A DNA stretch of 30,651 nucleotides, from positions 1-30,651 of the IMG/VR virus record IMGVR_UViG_3300006059_000008; one strand, given 5' to 3'. Origin of the DNA: a virus. Of this stretch, positions 7,384-13,431 are shown piece by piece (position 1 is the first letter of the stretch; each line of letters starts with the position of its first letter). The translations under genes were made by a program, and so were the position numbers. The notes beneath the pieces are model-generated. The model had not been told where the DNA came from, searched no databases, and worked only from the letters and a program-made list of their open reading frames with translations.

Positions 7384-7637
7384 GATTTTCCTTTCGCGCA
7401 GTGTTGGCAGAGCCCGTTTTGGGTTTTTGCGATGTCGATGCAGACGACGCAGAATCCTCTACGTTCGGCTTCGGTGAGATACATTTTTCGGCCGTGTGGC
7501 CTGTTGCGTTTAGCTCCACAGAGGCTGGTGGCGTCTGGTGCGGAGCCGTGTTCTGTGTTGCAGTAAAGATGTGGAAGGTTGTCGCCAGTGTCGGTTGGTG
7601 TGGTGATGGTGGCCGGGGCGATTCTGGTGGAGTTCAC
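7380..7637 (-). CDS. Six-cysteine zinc-finger-like early protein (paralogue 2)
   Basis: This 85-residue protein has Cys26, Cys40 (followed by Gly), Cys63, Cys66, Cys77 and Cys80. It shares H-[L/I]-[Y/F]-C, [F/L]CG, CVVC[I/V]D and a final C-x2-C with the protein at 8836-9072, and the same cysteine plan with 1195-1443. It is probably a zinc protein of unknown role. The GTG at 7637 overlaps the preceding stop by GTGA and lies a proper distance after AAGG; an ATG at 7643 is the alternative. It directly precedes the recombination exonuclease. Confidence 0.75.
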   Translation of the reverse strand: MNSTRIAPATITTPTDTGDNLPHLYCNTEHGSAPDATSLCGAKRNRPHGRKMYLTEAERRGFCVVCIDIAKTQNGLCQHCAKGKS

Positions 7638-7861
7638 GCGCATGCCTTGCGTGTGTCCATCCATATGCTGTGGAGGGATTGAGTGGTCATTCCCTGGTAG
7701 GAGGGTGCGTCGAAGATGTCTGTGACGCCGCCGTCTTGGGGTGTGTTGTCGATGTCGGCCCCACACTTGGGGCATGCCGCGCATTGTGAGGGTCGGCAAC
7801 CGGCACATGTGCAGTCACAGTTGGTGACGGTGCAGGTTTCGTGGGTCTGGGTGGTGACCAT
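7634..7861 (-). CDS. Cysteine-cluster small protein
   Basis: This 75-residue protein packs eight cysteines into residues 10-33 (for example CDCTCAGC and CAACPKCG), which could hold two zinc ions or an Fe-S cluster. The rest is polar with no recognised domain. The ATG at 7861 follows two bases after the preceding stop. The 3' end overlaps the next Cys-rich gene. The function is unknown. Confidence 0.7.
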   Translation of the reverse strand: MVTTQTHETCTVTNCDCTCAGCRPSQCAACPKCGADIDNTPQDGGVTDIFDAPSYQGMTTQSLHSIWMDTRKACA

Positions 7862-7863
7862 GA

Positions 7864-8223
7864 TCAGGCGGCTTCGAAGTAGCGGGCGGCGCGGGGGGAG
7901 TAGGACGCGAACATCCGGTTCAAGTCGTCAGTGAACACGTTTGTAGTGTGTTCCGCGATCACAATGGCGTCGAAATCGCTGATGCCCGTGTACTCCTGGG
8001 TGCGGAAGTACAGGTCTTGGAGCTGGTCCAGTGATTCGAGGAGTTCCACAACATCATCCGTGTGCACGTCGTGTTGGATGCTTGCGGATAAGTCGCGTAC
8101 GAACTGGTCAATCAACACGTTAGTGGTGATTCCGTCCACGTCGGGGATGTTTTCGTGGAAGTCGACGATGAACCATCTTGCGGCTGCGATGGCCTGGGTT
8201 TTGGTGAGCTGGTGAACGTACAT
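7864..8223 (-). CDS. Hypothetical early protein, first gene after an internal promoter
   Basis: This 119-residue, acidic, largely helical protein starts MYVHQLTKTQAIAAARW. No domain is recognised. The ATG at 8223 has a good AAGGAG ribosome site. It is preceded by the only long gap in this half of the operon, which holds a promoter-like sequence, so it may head a sub-operon with the Cys-rich genes, the exonuclease and RecT. Confidence 0.75.
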   Translation of the reverse strand: MYVHQLTKTQAIAAARWFIVDFHENIPDVDGITTNVLIDQFVRDLSASIQHDVHTDDVVELLESLDQLQDLYFRTQEYTGISDFDAIVIAEHTTNVFTDDLNRMFASYSPRAARYFEAA

Positions 8224-8236
8224 TTTGTTCTCCTTG

Positions 8237-8264
8237 TCTATAGTCTCAGTTTACGCTTTTGTAA
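8237..8264 (-). promoter_or_regulatory. Candidate internal early promoter
   Basis: On the minus strand, TTACAA (8259-8264) and TATAGA (8237-8242) are spaced by 16 bases, 14 bases upstream of the ATG at 8223. The 83-base gap is AT-rich compared with its surroundings. The -35 match is moderate. Confidence 0.45.
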
Positions 8265-8306
8265 TGTCAGATACTAGTGTTTGAAACGTGTTTTTTGGGC
8301 AAAGTT

Positions 8307-8606
8307 TTAGTAGTTGGTGAGGTGCTTGCATTCAGGGAGTCGGTGTCCGGCTTGCTCGGCGCGGTAGACGACGCGGGAGTCGTCGAGTGCGGCACGCATC
8401 ATGACTTCCCAAGCGGTCTTCGGGAAGTATGCTTCGCTACCCGCAGGAATATCGTCGTAGAGTACGGGCCATCCGTCGGAGCCACGCACGATACTGATCC
8501 AGTACCCGTTACGCTTCACAACCTCGGCACGGATACGCCGGCCACCATCCCACGATGGGCCCCCGTGGTGGTGTGCTTTGGTGATGGTTTCTTCGAGCTT
8601 GCTCAA
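8307..8606 (-). CDS. Hypothetical protein with TTG start
   Basis: This 99-residue protein starts at a TTG (8606), which overlaps the stop of the excisionase-like gene by TTGA and lies six bases after an AGGAG ribosome site. Longer readings upstream have no such support. The product begins MSKLEETITKAHHHGG and contains a YFPKTAWEVMMRAALDD segment. No family is recognised. It is the last gene before the internal gap at 8224-8306. Confidence 0.7.
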   Translation of the reverse strand: MSKLEETITKAHHHGGPSWDGGRRIRAEVVKRNGYWISIVRGSDGWPVLYDDIPAGSEAYFPKTAWEVMMRAALDDSRVVYRAEQAGHRLPECKHLTNY

Positions 8607-8839
8607 TTTGTTCTCCTGGATCTGGTGCCTAGTCGGCGCTCGACTTTGGGTGGGGTTGGTGTTCGGGTGCAAAGTGAAACAATCTGTTCAATGTGGGTTT
8701 CTGTGAATCGGATAGTGCGTGGTCCGAACGATATACACGGCCACGCCCCGGTACTCGCCTTGCTACGAACGGTGCGGGGATCAATGTGGAACCGTCTCGC
8801 AACATCAGCGGGGGTGTAGAACTCTTCCTCCACGATCAC
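8603..8839 (-). CDS. xis: Excisionase-like / MerR-type helix-turn-helix protein
   Basis: This protein of about 78 residues starts MIVEEEFYTPADVARRFHID. The block YTPADVARRFHIDPRTVRSKASTG is a winged helix-turn-helix typical of phage excisionases and HTH_17 proteins, and it is followed by a wing-like ISFGPRTIRF. An excisionase steers the integrase toward prophage excision. The start is placed at a GTG (8839) that overlaps the preceding stop by GTGA; an in-frame GTG at 8848 is also possible. The position in the early operon rather than beside int is common. A simple DNA-binding regulator is the alternative. Confidence 0.7.
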   Translation of the reverse strand: MIVEEEFYTPADVARRFHIDPRTVRSKASTGAWPCISFGPRTIRFTETHIEQIVSLCTRTPTPPKVERRLGTRSRRTN

Positions 8840-9072
8840 CCCCCGCACTCAGGGCACGGATTAGGTGCCATATCCACACACACAACACACAGTGCCCGGG
8901 TCATCGGGTACTTCTTGCCGATCACTCTCATGGAGGAGAGGGGCTTCGTGCGGGGTGTCCCGCAGAAGGACGTGTCGTGTACGCCGTGGTGGACGCAGAA
9001 GATGTGCACGATGGGTGGCGCGATGGTCACTGTGGTGACGGTGACTTTGGCGGGGGCTGTCAACGTCGTCAT
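8836..9072 (-). CDS. Six-cysteine zinc-finger-like early protein (paralogue 1)
   Basis: This 78-residue protein has a Thr/Val-rich N-terminus and then Cys26, Cys37 (followed by Gly), Cys62, Cys65, Cys73 and Cys76, ending CPECGG. It shares the C-x10-13-CG-x21-24-C-x2-C-x7-10-C-x2-C plan with the proteins at 7380-7637 and 1195-1443. Metal binding is likely and the role unknown. The start overlaps the previous stop by ATGA. Confidence 0.75.
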   Translation of the reverse strand: MTTLTAPAKVTVTTVTIAPPIVHIFCVHHGVHDTSFCGTPRTKPLSSMRVIGKKYPMTRALCVVCVDMAPNPCPECGG

Positions 9073-9293
9073 GACAGGTGCGCCGTGATCGTGTTAGCCT
9101 CAACCGCCGCATGCAACCGGTCACGGAGTTCATCCATCGCATCCGTCAAAGCCACAAACCTGTCGGCAAACGACTTCGCAGAATCAGTGTCACCGTCAGC
9201 AACCGCCCGAGTGCACAGTGTTGCGGTGGCTACACGCTCCGCATAGAACCGGTCCAAAACCTCAAACCCGGCCATGATCTCTTCATGCAACAT
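9069..9293 (-). CDS. Small helical hypothetical protein
   Basis: This 74-residue protein (MLHEEIMAGFEVLDRFY...) is rich in Ala, Asp and Arg and is predicted by eye to be almost entirely helical, perhaps a helical hairpin. No family is recognised. The ATG at 9293 follows the AGGAAG sequence at the end of the tiny upstream membrane gene. Confidence 0.65.
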   Translation of the reverse strand: MLHEEIMAGFEVLDRFYAERVATATLCTRAVADGDTDSAKSFADRFVALTDAMDELRDRLHAAVEANTITAHLS

Positions 9294-9298
9294 GATTC

Positions 9299-9373
9299 TT
9301 ACTTCCTATCGATGAGGTACAGCAGGTATGCACCCGTTGCGGATGCGGCGACGATGAGGATGAGGGCGCTCAC
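9299..9373 (-). CDS. 24-residue membrane microprotein
   Basis: A GTG at 9373 overlaps the preceding stop by GTGA and opens a 24-codon frame ending in TAA. The product starts MSALILIVAASATGAYLLY and ends IDRK: one hydrophobic helix followed by a charged C-terminus. It fits exactly between two coupled genes, and its end supplies the AGGAAG ribosome site of the next gene, which supports it as real. The role is unknown; a small membrane effector is possible. Confidence 0.58.
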   Translation of the reverse strand: MSALILIVAASATGAYLLYLIDRK

Positions 9374-9621
9374 TTCATAGCCCCTGCCCCGTAGACGATC
9401 CCGTGGGCCTTGTTGACACTCACCCAACGCTGGGCAGTCAACCGGGCCTCATCCCACGTATCCAGGCACCGGACATGATGCGTGTTGCGGGCATCCCGGA
9501 CGGACATCTGCCATACCGGGTGGTGATGGTCCGGGTGGACATCCACGTAAATGATCTTCGGGACGTGGCGGCGCGGGTCAGAGCAGGAACGGAACTCGTT
9601 GGCTGCTGGCTGGTTGCTCAT
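9370..9621 (-). CDS. Hypothetical protein (83 aa)
   Basis: The product starts MSNQPAANEFRSCSD and has a central VHPDHHHPVWQMSVRDAR segment, followed by a tail ending GAGAMK. The His-rich stretch could bind a metal, but no family is recognised. The ATG at 9621 overlaps the preceding stop by ATGA; a longer reading from 9726 would run through the upstream gene and is less likely. Confidence 0.65.
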   Translation of the reverse strand: MSNQPAANEFRSCSDPRRHVPKIIYVDVHPDHHHPVWQMSVRDARNTHHVRCLDTWDEARLTAQRWVSVNKAHGIVYGAGAMK

Positions 9622-9803
9622 GATGACCACACCTTCGGGAACCTGGGAGTGAACTGGGCCTTGACGTCCGGGGGAGAGAACTTCCGGATCGCCTTGATGT
9701 GCTTTGGTGACCCGGTGCCGTAGCACATTGCCGCCATCATGATCTGTTCGGCTGGTGTCAGCGTGCTGGTGTCGATGATGCCTTCGAGCTGAGGAAACTT
9801 CAT
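9618..9803 (-). CDS. Small hypothetical protein (61 aa)
   Basis: The product starts MKFPQLEGIIDTSTLTPAEQ and ends in a basic, Pro/Phe-rich segment (FTPRFPKVWSS). No domain is recognised. Both ends overlap their neighbours by ATGA, which is the main support for the call. Confidence 0.65.
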   Translation of the reverse strand: MKFPQLEGIIDTSTLTPAEQIMMAAMCYGTGSPKHIKAIRKFSPPDVKAQFTPRFPKVWSS

Positions 9804-9904
9804 GACGCTCTCCTACTGGTTTCTGTGGTGATGGTCTGGTTCAGTGCGGCCATGTCCGCGAGCAACTTCTCAACGGTGTCCGCGTACGGGATGAACATTT
9901 TCAT
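9800..9904 (-). CDS. 34-residue microprotein coupled to the Cro-like gene
   Basis: The ATG at 9904 overlaps the stop of the Cro-like gene by ATGA, and its own TGA overlaps the ATG of the next gene in the same way. The 34-residue product starts MKMFIPYADTVEKLLADM and is polar and helical. The exact fit between two coupled genes leaves no unexplained gap and supports translation. The function is unknown. Confidence 0.62.
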   Translation of the reverse strand: MKMFIPYADTVEKLLADMAALNQTITTETSRRAS

Positions 9905-10218
9905 CGGGTCTTCCTTGCGTAGGTTGGTCGAACCTCTGTCTGGACTTTAGAGATATGGGGAGTGAAGAGTGCGGCGACGGGGAGTCCGAGAAGGTCCGCG
10001 ATGATCTTGGCGGTTTCCTCGTTGCAGGTGTCCCGGTAGCCGGAGCGAAGGTTTCCGATGGTTCCGCGTCCGCAGGTCTGGTGGCTGTGGTTCTTGCGGA
10101 GTGTCCGGTCGACCTCTTCGGAGAGTGTCCGGACGGAGTATCCGTTGTGCTTCATGAGCTGGGCGAAGATGATATGGCTAGTGATTTTCACATCCAACCT
10201 GTCTACTGTGGTGATCAT
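9901..10218 (-). CDS. Cro-like HTH regulator, first gene of the early operon
   Basis: This 105-residue protein has a Cro/CI-type helix-turn-helix spanning roughly residues 18-85: FAQLMKHNGYSVRTLSEEV, then a long polar loop containing RGTIGNLRSG, then CNEETAKIIADLLGLPVAAL. The insertion between the helices makes the domain longer than usual. It faces the repressor gene across a shared operator region and heads the leftward early transcript, so a Cro-like role is the natural reading. The ATG at 10218 has an AAGAGGAG ribosome site. Confidence 0.8.
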   Translation of the reverse strand: MITTVDRLDVKITSHIIFAQLMKHNGYSVRTLSEEVDRTLRKNHSHQTCGRGTIGNLRSGYRDTCNEETAKIIADLLGLPVAALFTPHISKVQTEVRPTYARKTR

Positions 10219-10253
10219 TTCGACTCCTCTTTGTATGTCTTACCTATGATTAG

Positions 10254-10282
10254 ATTCTAGACGTGTTGGACGGCAGTGTCCA
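10254..10282 (-). promoter_or_regulatory. Early leftward promoter, -35 inside an operator
   Basis: On the minus strand, TGGACA (10277-10282) and TAGAAT (10254-10259) are 17 bases apart, a strong sigma-70-like pair 36 bases upstream of the Cro-like ATG. The -35 box lies inside the operator-like CCGTGGACAC, so a bound repressor would block RNA polymerase. Confidence 0.68.
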
Positions 10283-10388
10283 CGGGTTGTGCAACTATTT
10301 TTGAAAAAGTTTCCCGCCAACGTTGGCGCCGTTTAAATTACACGGGTGGAATCCGTGGACACCCACGAATTAGGATAGGTTGCACAAC
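10276..10388. promoter_or_regulatory. Mirrored operator-like repeats of the immunity switch
   Basis: The divergent region holds GTGTCCACGG at 10276-10285 and its exact reverse complement CCGTGGACAC at 10353-10362. It also holds GTTGTGCAAC at 10286-10295 and its exact reverse complement GTTGCACAAC at 10379-10388. A perfect 14-base palindrome, CGCCAACGTTGGCG, sits near the centre at 10315-10328. Smaller inverted repeats GGGTG/CACCC flank 10344-10364. These are good candidates for repressor and Cro operators. A rightward promoter for the repressor should lie here, but I could not define it well. Confidence 0.65.
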
Positions 10389-10414
10389 GTCTAGCAACGA
10401 ACGAAAGTTGGAAC

Positions 10415-10915
10415 ATGGCAAGCGACATTCCGGACCCTTGGGCCTCGGCAATGACAAAAGCGGCACTCCTGGACGCAAGGTTCGGGAACCCGTCAATGTC
10501 AGAACTGGGACGCAAGGCGGGGGTTCATACGTCTACCGTTTCGGCACTGATACTCAAAGGGAAGATGTTGAGCCCTAAGAACATGATCGCCGTAGCGGAC
10601 GCATTGGGTGTGTCTGTGGCTGAGATGACTAAGTGGGTTACGGGCGAGATTATCGAACCGTACGTACCGCCGGCGGGTGCGGAGCATCTTTCGCACAGGG
10701 AACGGCATGCTCTTGATGAGCTGATATTGACAATGATTGATCGGAGGGTGAAGGAAAATGATGATCCAGTTGACCAGAAGAAGATCGACCCATACGCCAG
10801 GGTGCCGGGGGAGACCTCGCCGGTGAGGCGTCGTCAGACGCCGGGGGAGCGCAGGTTCGAGGAGTCGCATGGGTTGGCTGCGCGGTTTGACATGGACTCG
10901 CCGGACACCGATTAA
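10415..10915 (+). CDS. Phage immunity repressor (HTH_XRE type)
   Basis: This 166-residue protein has an XRE-like helix-turn-helix at about residues 27-72: SMSELGRKAGVHTSTVSALI followed by LSPKNMIAVADALGVSVAEM. A charged, probably flexible C-terminal half has no LexA-type Ser/Lys peptidase motif. It is therefore unlikely to self-cleave, and induction may depend on the ImmA-like protein next to it. It is divergent from the Cro-like gene and first in the lysogeny block. The ATG at 10415 has only a weak ribosome site (AGTTGG). It probably maintains lysogeny by binding 10276-10388. Confidence 0.8.
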   Translation: MASDIPDPWASAMTKAALLDARFGNPSMSELGRKAGVHTSTVSALILKGKMLSPKNMIAVADALGVSVAEMTKWVTGEIIEPYVPPAGAEHLSHRERHALDELILTMIDRRVKENDDPVDQKKIDPYARVPGETSPVRRRQTPGERRFEESHGLAARFDMDSPDTD

Positions 10916-10950
10916 ATTGTTACAGAGTCACGTCATTAAATGCCTTGTGC

Positions 10951-10979
10951 TTGACAACGTGGTGGGGTAAACCTATAAG
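10951..10979 (+). promoter_or_regulatory. Strong promoter for the ImmA-like gene
   Basis: TTGACA (10951-10956) and TATAAG (10974-10979) are spaced by exactly 17 bases between the repressor stop and the ImmA-like gene. Transcription should start near 10986. This places the apparent GTG at 10980 upstream of the transcript and argues for the ATG at 11025 as the start. Confidence 0.7.
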
Positions 10980-11024
10980 GTGTGGCGGGCGCTGGGGCCC
11001 GTTCCTTACTGTCATTGGGGCCTG

Positions 11025-11471
11025 ATGAGCAATATTGTCTACCGTGACATGCCGGACGCGTTGTGTGGTTTCTTTGATTCGACGGTCGAGCAGATCGTTA
11101 TCAATAGACGGCAGTCGGGGCGTAAGAGACGCGTCACGTTTGTGCATGAATCGTTGCATCGGGACATGAATCATGGGCCTGTGGGGTCGCTGGCTGAGTC
11201 GGTGGCGCGTGAGGTTGTGGTGGAGCGGTTGACGGCCAGGTTGTTGGTTTCTTTGCCTGAGATCATGCGGGTCATGTCGCAGACCACAGATTTAGCGGTG
11301 GCTGCGGCGTGGTTGGATGTTGACCTGTCTGTCCTACTTGCCCGCCTGATGGGGTTGGATTCGTCGGAGCGTCTCTTCTTTGATGTGTGCGTGCGGCAGT
11401 GTATCCGGGTGAAGTCGGCGTTGGCTTTGTCGGCGGTGTCGTCGATTATGTCGATGCGTCCTTTGCCGTAG
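11025..11471 (+). CDS. ImmA/IrrE-like metallopeptidase
   Basis: This 148-residue protein carries HESLH, matching the zinc-binding HExxH of ImmA/IrrE peptidases, in the context TFVHESLHRDMNHG, with downstream acidic residues (AESVAREVVVE) that could supply the third ligand. ImmA-type enzymes cleave phage repressors to trigger induction, which fits a gene directly after a repressor lacking its own protease motif. The start is placed at the ATG at 11025 (MSNIVYRDMPDAL), because an in-frame GTG at 10980 lies against a -10 box and would not be transcribed. A plain toxin-antitoxin-type peptidase is an alternative reading. Confidence 0.75.
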   Translation: MSNIVYRDMPDALCGFFDSTVEQIVINRRQSGRKRRVTFVHESLHRDMNHGPVGSLAESVAREVVVERLTARLLVSLPEIMRVMSQTTDLAVAAAWLDVDLSVLLARLMGLDSSERLFFDVCVRQCIRVKSALALSAVSSIMSMRPLP

Positions 11472-11534
11472 GTGTCCGTTTCAAATACGCTGGGGGCTGG
11501 TAGGTGGTGTTGGTTCCGAGTGTTTGGAGTGGTG

Positions 11535-11900
11535 ATGGTTGATATGTTTGGGTTGTCGCTGGCGGGGTTGATTCAGGCGCGGCGTAATGGTCGCCCGTAT
11601 GAGCAGTTGGCGGAAGAGTCTGGTAATAACCCGAAGACGTCGGCGTGGCAGCAATGGGGTAAGGGTTCGCCGCGTACGTTGTTGCCAGAGCCTGACAGTA
11701 TCAAGGGGATGGCGTTGGCGTTGGGTGTGTCGCAGTCTGATGTGTTGATGGCGGCGGCCCGGTCGGTGGGGTTGGCGGTGGCCCCGGATGATCTGTCAGA
11801 GTTGCGGATTGCGGGGGCGGGTTTGTTGCCGCAGTATGCGCAGGAATCGTTGCTGACGACGGCACGGACCATGATGTTGCTCACAACTGAGAATGGTTGA
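11535..11900 (+). CDS. Second HTH protein of the lysogeny block
   Basis: This 121-residue protein starts MVDMFGLSLAGLIQARRNGR. It reads like a variant XRE-type helix-turn-helix: YEQLAEESG, then a Trp/Gly-containing loop (AWQQWGKGSP), then IKGMALALGVSQSDVLMAAA. The C-terminal part is Ala/Leu rich. The ATG at 11535 lies five bases after GGAG, which supports it over a GTG at 11472. It could be a co-regulator of lysogeny or of the integrase gene that follows after a repeat-rich gap. Confidence 0.65.
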   Translation: MVDMFGLSLAGLIQARRNGRPYEQLAEESGNNPKTSAWQQWGKGSPRTLLPEPDSIKGMALALGVSQSDVLMAAARSVGLAVAPDDLSELRIAGAGLLPQYAQESLLTTARTMMLLTTENG

Positions 11901-11941
11901 ATCGGACGAATCAACCACTGGGCGGCGCATGGGTGGCGTGT

Positions 11942-12154
11942 GTTGACGCCGTCAACGAGTTAGTGTTTCTTATCGTCGTCTAATGTTCCTTATTGTATCA
12001 ATCCGTCCGTGTGGTTGTTGAAGAGTCCAGTGTTTGCGCGACTTTCCACTAGGCTCAATGCCTATGAAGAATGTCCAAAGTTAGGCGGAATCTAGCGGTT
12101 CCAGTGCTGTTACATTGATGTATGTTGACGCGAACCTCAAATTCGTTGACGCGA
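11942..12154. other. Repeat-rich region upstream of int: candidate attP / arm sites
   Basis: The 286-base gap before the integrase gene holds an inverted repeat GTTGACG-C-CGTCAAC (11942-11956) and two direct GTTGACGCGA copies at 12124-12133 and 12145-12154, 21 bases apart. It also holds two 15-base near-copies TA[G/A]TGTT[T/C]CTTAT[C/T]G at 11961-11975 and 11981-11995, 20 bases apart, and a TAGGC-TCAAT-GCCTA element at 12050-12064. Spacings of about two helical turns suit proteins bound on one DNA face, as in integrase arm sites or an int operator. The attP core cannot be proved without the host site, and it might instead lie at 13357-13420. Confidence 0.4.
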
Positions 12155-12186
12155 CACCGTAGAATAGAGGGTGGAGAGGCACCAAA

Positions 12187-13356
12187 ATGGCATCAGTTCG
12201 CAAGCGCGTCCGCAAAGACGGAACCCCATCATGGCAAGTCATGTGGAGGGACAACGACGGCACACAATCGTCAGTCACGTTCCTCACAGAACCGGAAGCG
12301 TACAGCCTACGCAACGCACTCAAAGCCAACGGCGGCAACTACTCCAAAGCAGAACAGGTCATCGCACCCGCCCCAGGCGTCCGCACCGTCACCGACATGG
12401 CAGAAGAACATATCAACCTGCTACTCAGGCCCACACCCCACACCATCGCCAACTACCACGGCTACCTGAGCAACCACATCAACGACAGCATCGGCGCGGT
12501 CCCCGTCGACCAACTCACCAGGCAGCAAGTCACGTCTTGGGTGCGTGGACTACTCAAAAAACGGACCGCACCCGGCCGCACCATGTCCCCCAAGACCATC
12601 AAGAACGTGTACGCGTTCCTATCCTCGGTCATGTCCCGCTCCGTCCAGCTAGAGTACCGGCCGTCAAATCCGTGCGTTGGTGTCGAGCTTCCCGTCTCAC
12701 GCGGTGTCGAGGACGAAACAATGTTCCTGACGTTTGAAGAGTTCACGCTTATCAGGGATCACATGGATGAGCGGTACAAGACTTTCATTTCACTGCTGGT
12801 GATGACGGGTGCCCGGTTCGGGGAAGCCACCGCACTAACTGTTGGAGACGTGAACGTGGCAGCGCGTCCCGCAACGTTGCGTATCAACAAGGCGTGGAAA
12901 GAGGACGGGCACAACCGGTGGTACGTTGGGCCACCCAAAACGCCCGGTTCAAAACGGACCATAGCAATACCCTCAACACTGGTGGATCTCCTGAAACCAC
13001 TCATGGCAGGTCGCCCATCAACGGAGCTGCTTTTCGTTGAGCCGAGCGGTGGCAGGATCGACCACCACAAGTTCTACCCTCAATATTGGAAGCGTGCAGT
13101 CAAGGCGGCACAGGATGCAGACAAAACATTCGTGAAGACCCCCAAACCGCACGGGCTGCGACACACGCACGCATCATGGCTGATCCAAGAGGGAGTCGAG
13201 ATGTTCAAAGTCGCGCGGCGGCTCGGGCATTCCAATACTGCGTTGTTGGACCAGATTTATGCTCATCTGATGCCGGATGCGCAGATTGAGTCTGTGACGG
13301 CGATTGGTCGGGCGATGCTGGGTGATGGGGAGTCGTTGAAAGAAATTGCGGGTTGA
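12187..13356 (+). CDS. int: Tyrosine-type site-specific integrase
   Basis: This 389-residue integrase has the expected three parts: an N-terminal arm-binding segment (1-60, SVRKRVRKDGTPSWQVMWRD), a core-binding SAM-like domain (about 68-165) and the catalytic domain (about 180-375). Catalytic residues are visible: Arg210 (TGARFGEA), Lys251 or Lys257 in the beta-hairpin, His322-x-x-Arg325 (PHGLRHTHAS), His348 (LGHSN) and the nucleophile Tyr358 (QIYAH). It joins attP to the host attB. The ATG at 12187 has a GGAGAGG site, and TAGAAT at 12160-12165 is a possible -10 box. Confidence 0.97.
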   Translation: MASVRKRVRKDGTPSWQVMWRDNDGTQSSVTFLTEPEAYSLRNALKANGGNYSKAEQVIAPAPGVRTVTDMAEEHINLLLRPTPHTIANYHGYLSNHINDSIGAVPVDQLTRQQVTSWVRGLLKKRTAPGRTMSPKTIKNVYAFLSSVMSRSVQLEYRPSNPCVGVELPVSRGVEDETMFLTFEEFTLIRDHMDERYKTFISLLVMTGARFGEATALTVGDVNVAARPATLRINKAWKEDGHNRWYVGPPKTPGSKRTIAIPSTLVDLLKPLMAGRPSTELLFVEPSGGRIDHHKFYPQYWKRAVKAAQDADKTFVKTPKPHGLRHTHASWLIQEGVEMFKVARRLGHSNTALLDQIYAHLMPDAQIESVTAIGRAMLGDGESLKEIAG

Positions 13357-13431
13357 CCCTGTTTTTCCGTTTGCAATACGCGTACCATCCATTTCATACA
13401 GGTATTCCCTTCAAGTTCCGAGGATGTTGTG

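Noticed and set aside
10980-11024. GTG start for the ImmA-like gene
   Set aside because: It lies immediately after the -10 box of a consensus promoter, upstream of the expected transcript start; the ATG at 11025 is preferred.
12171-12737. Plus-strand frame of 188 codons inside the integrase gene
   Set aside because: It is very rich in Arg, His and Pro, has no domain and lies wholly across the clear integrase coding frame.
13357-13420. attP core directly after the integrase gene
   Set aside because: No tRNA-3'-end-like or repeated sequence was recognised there; it is kept only as an alternative to the region upstream of int.
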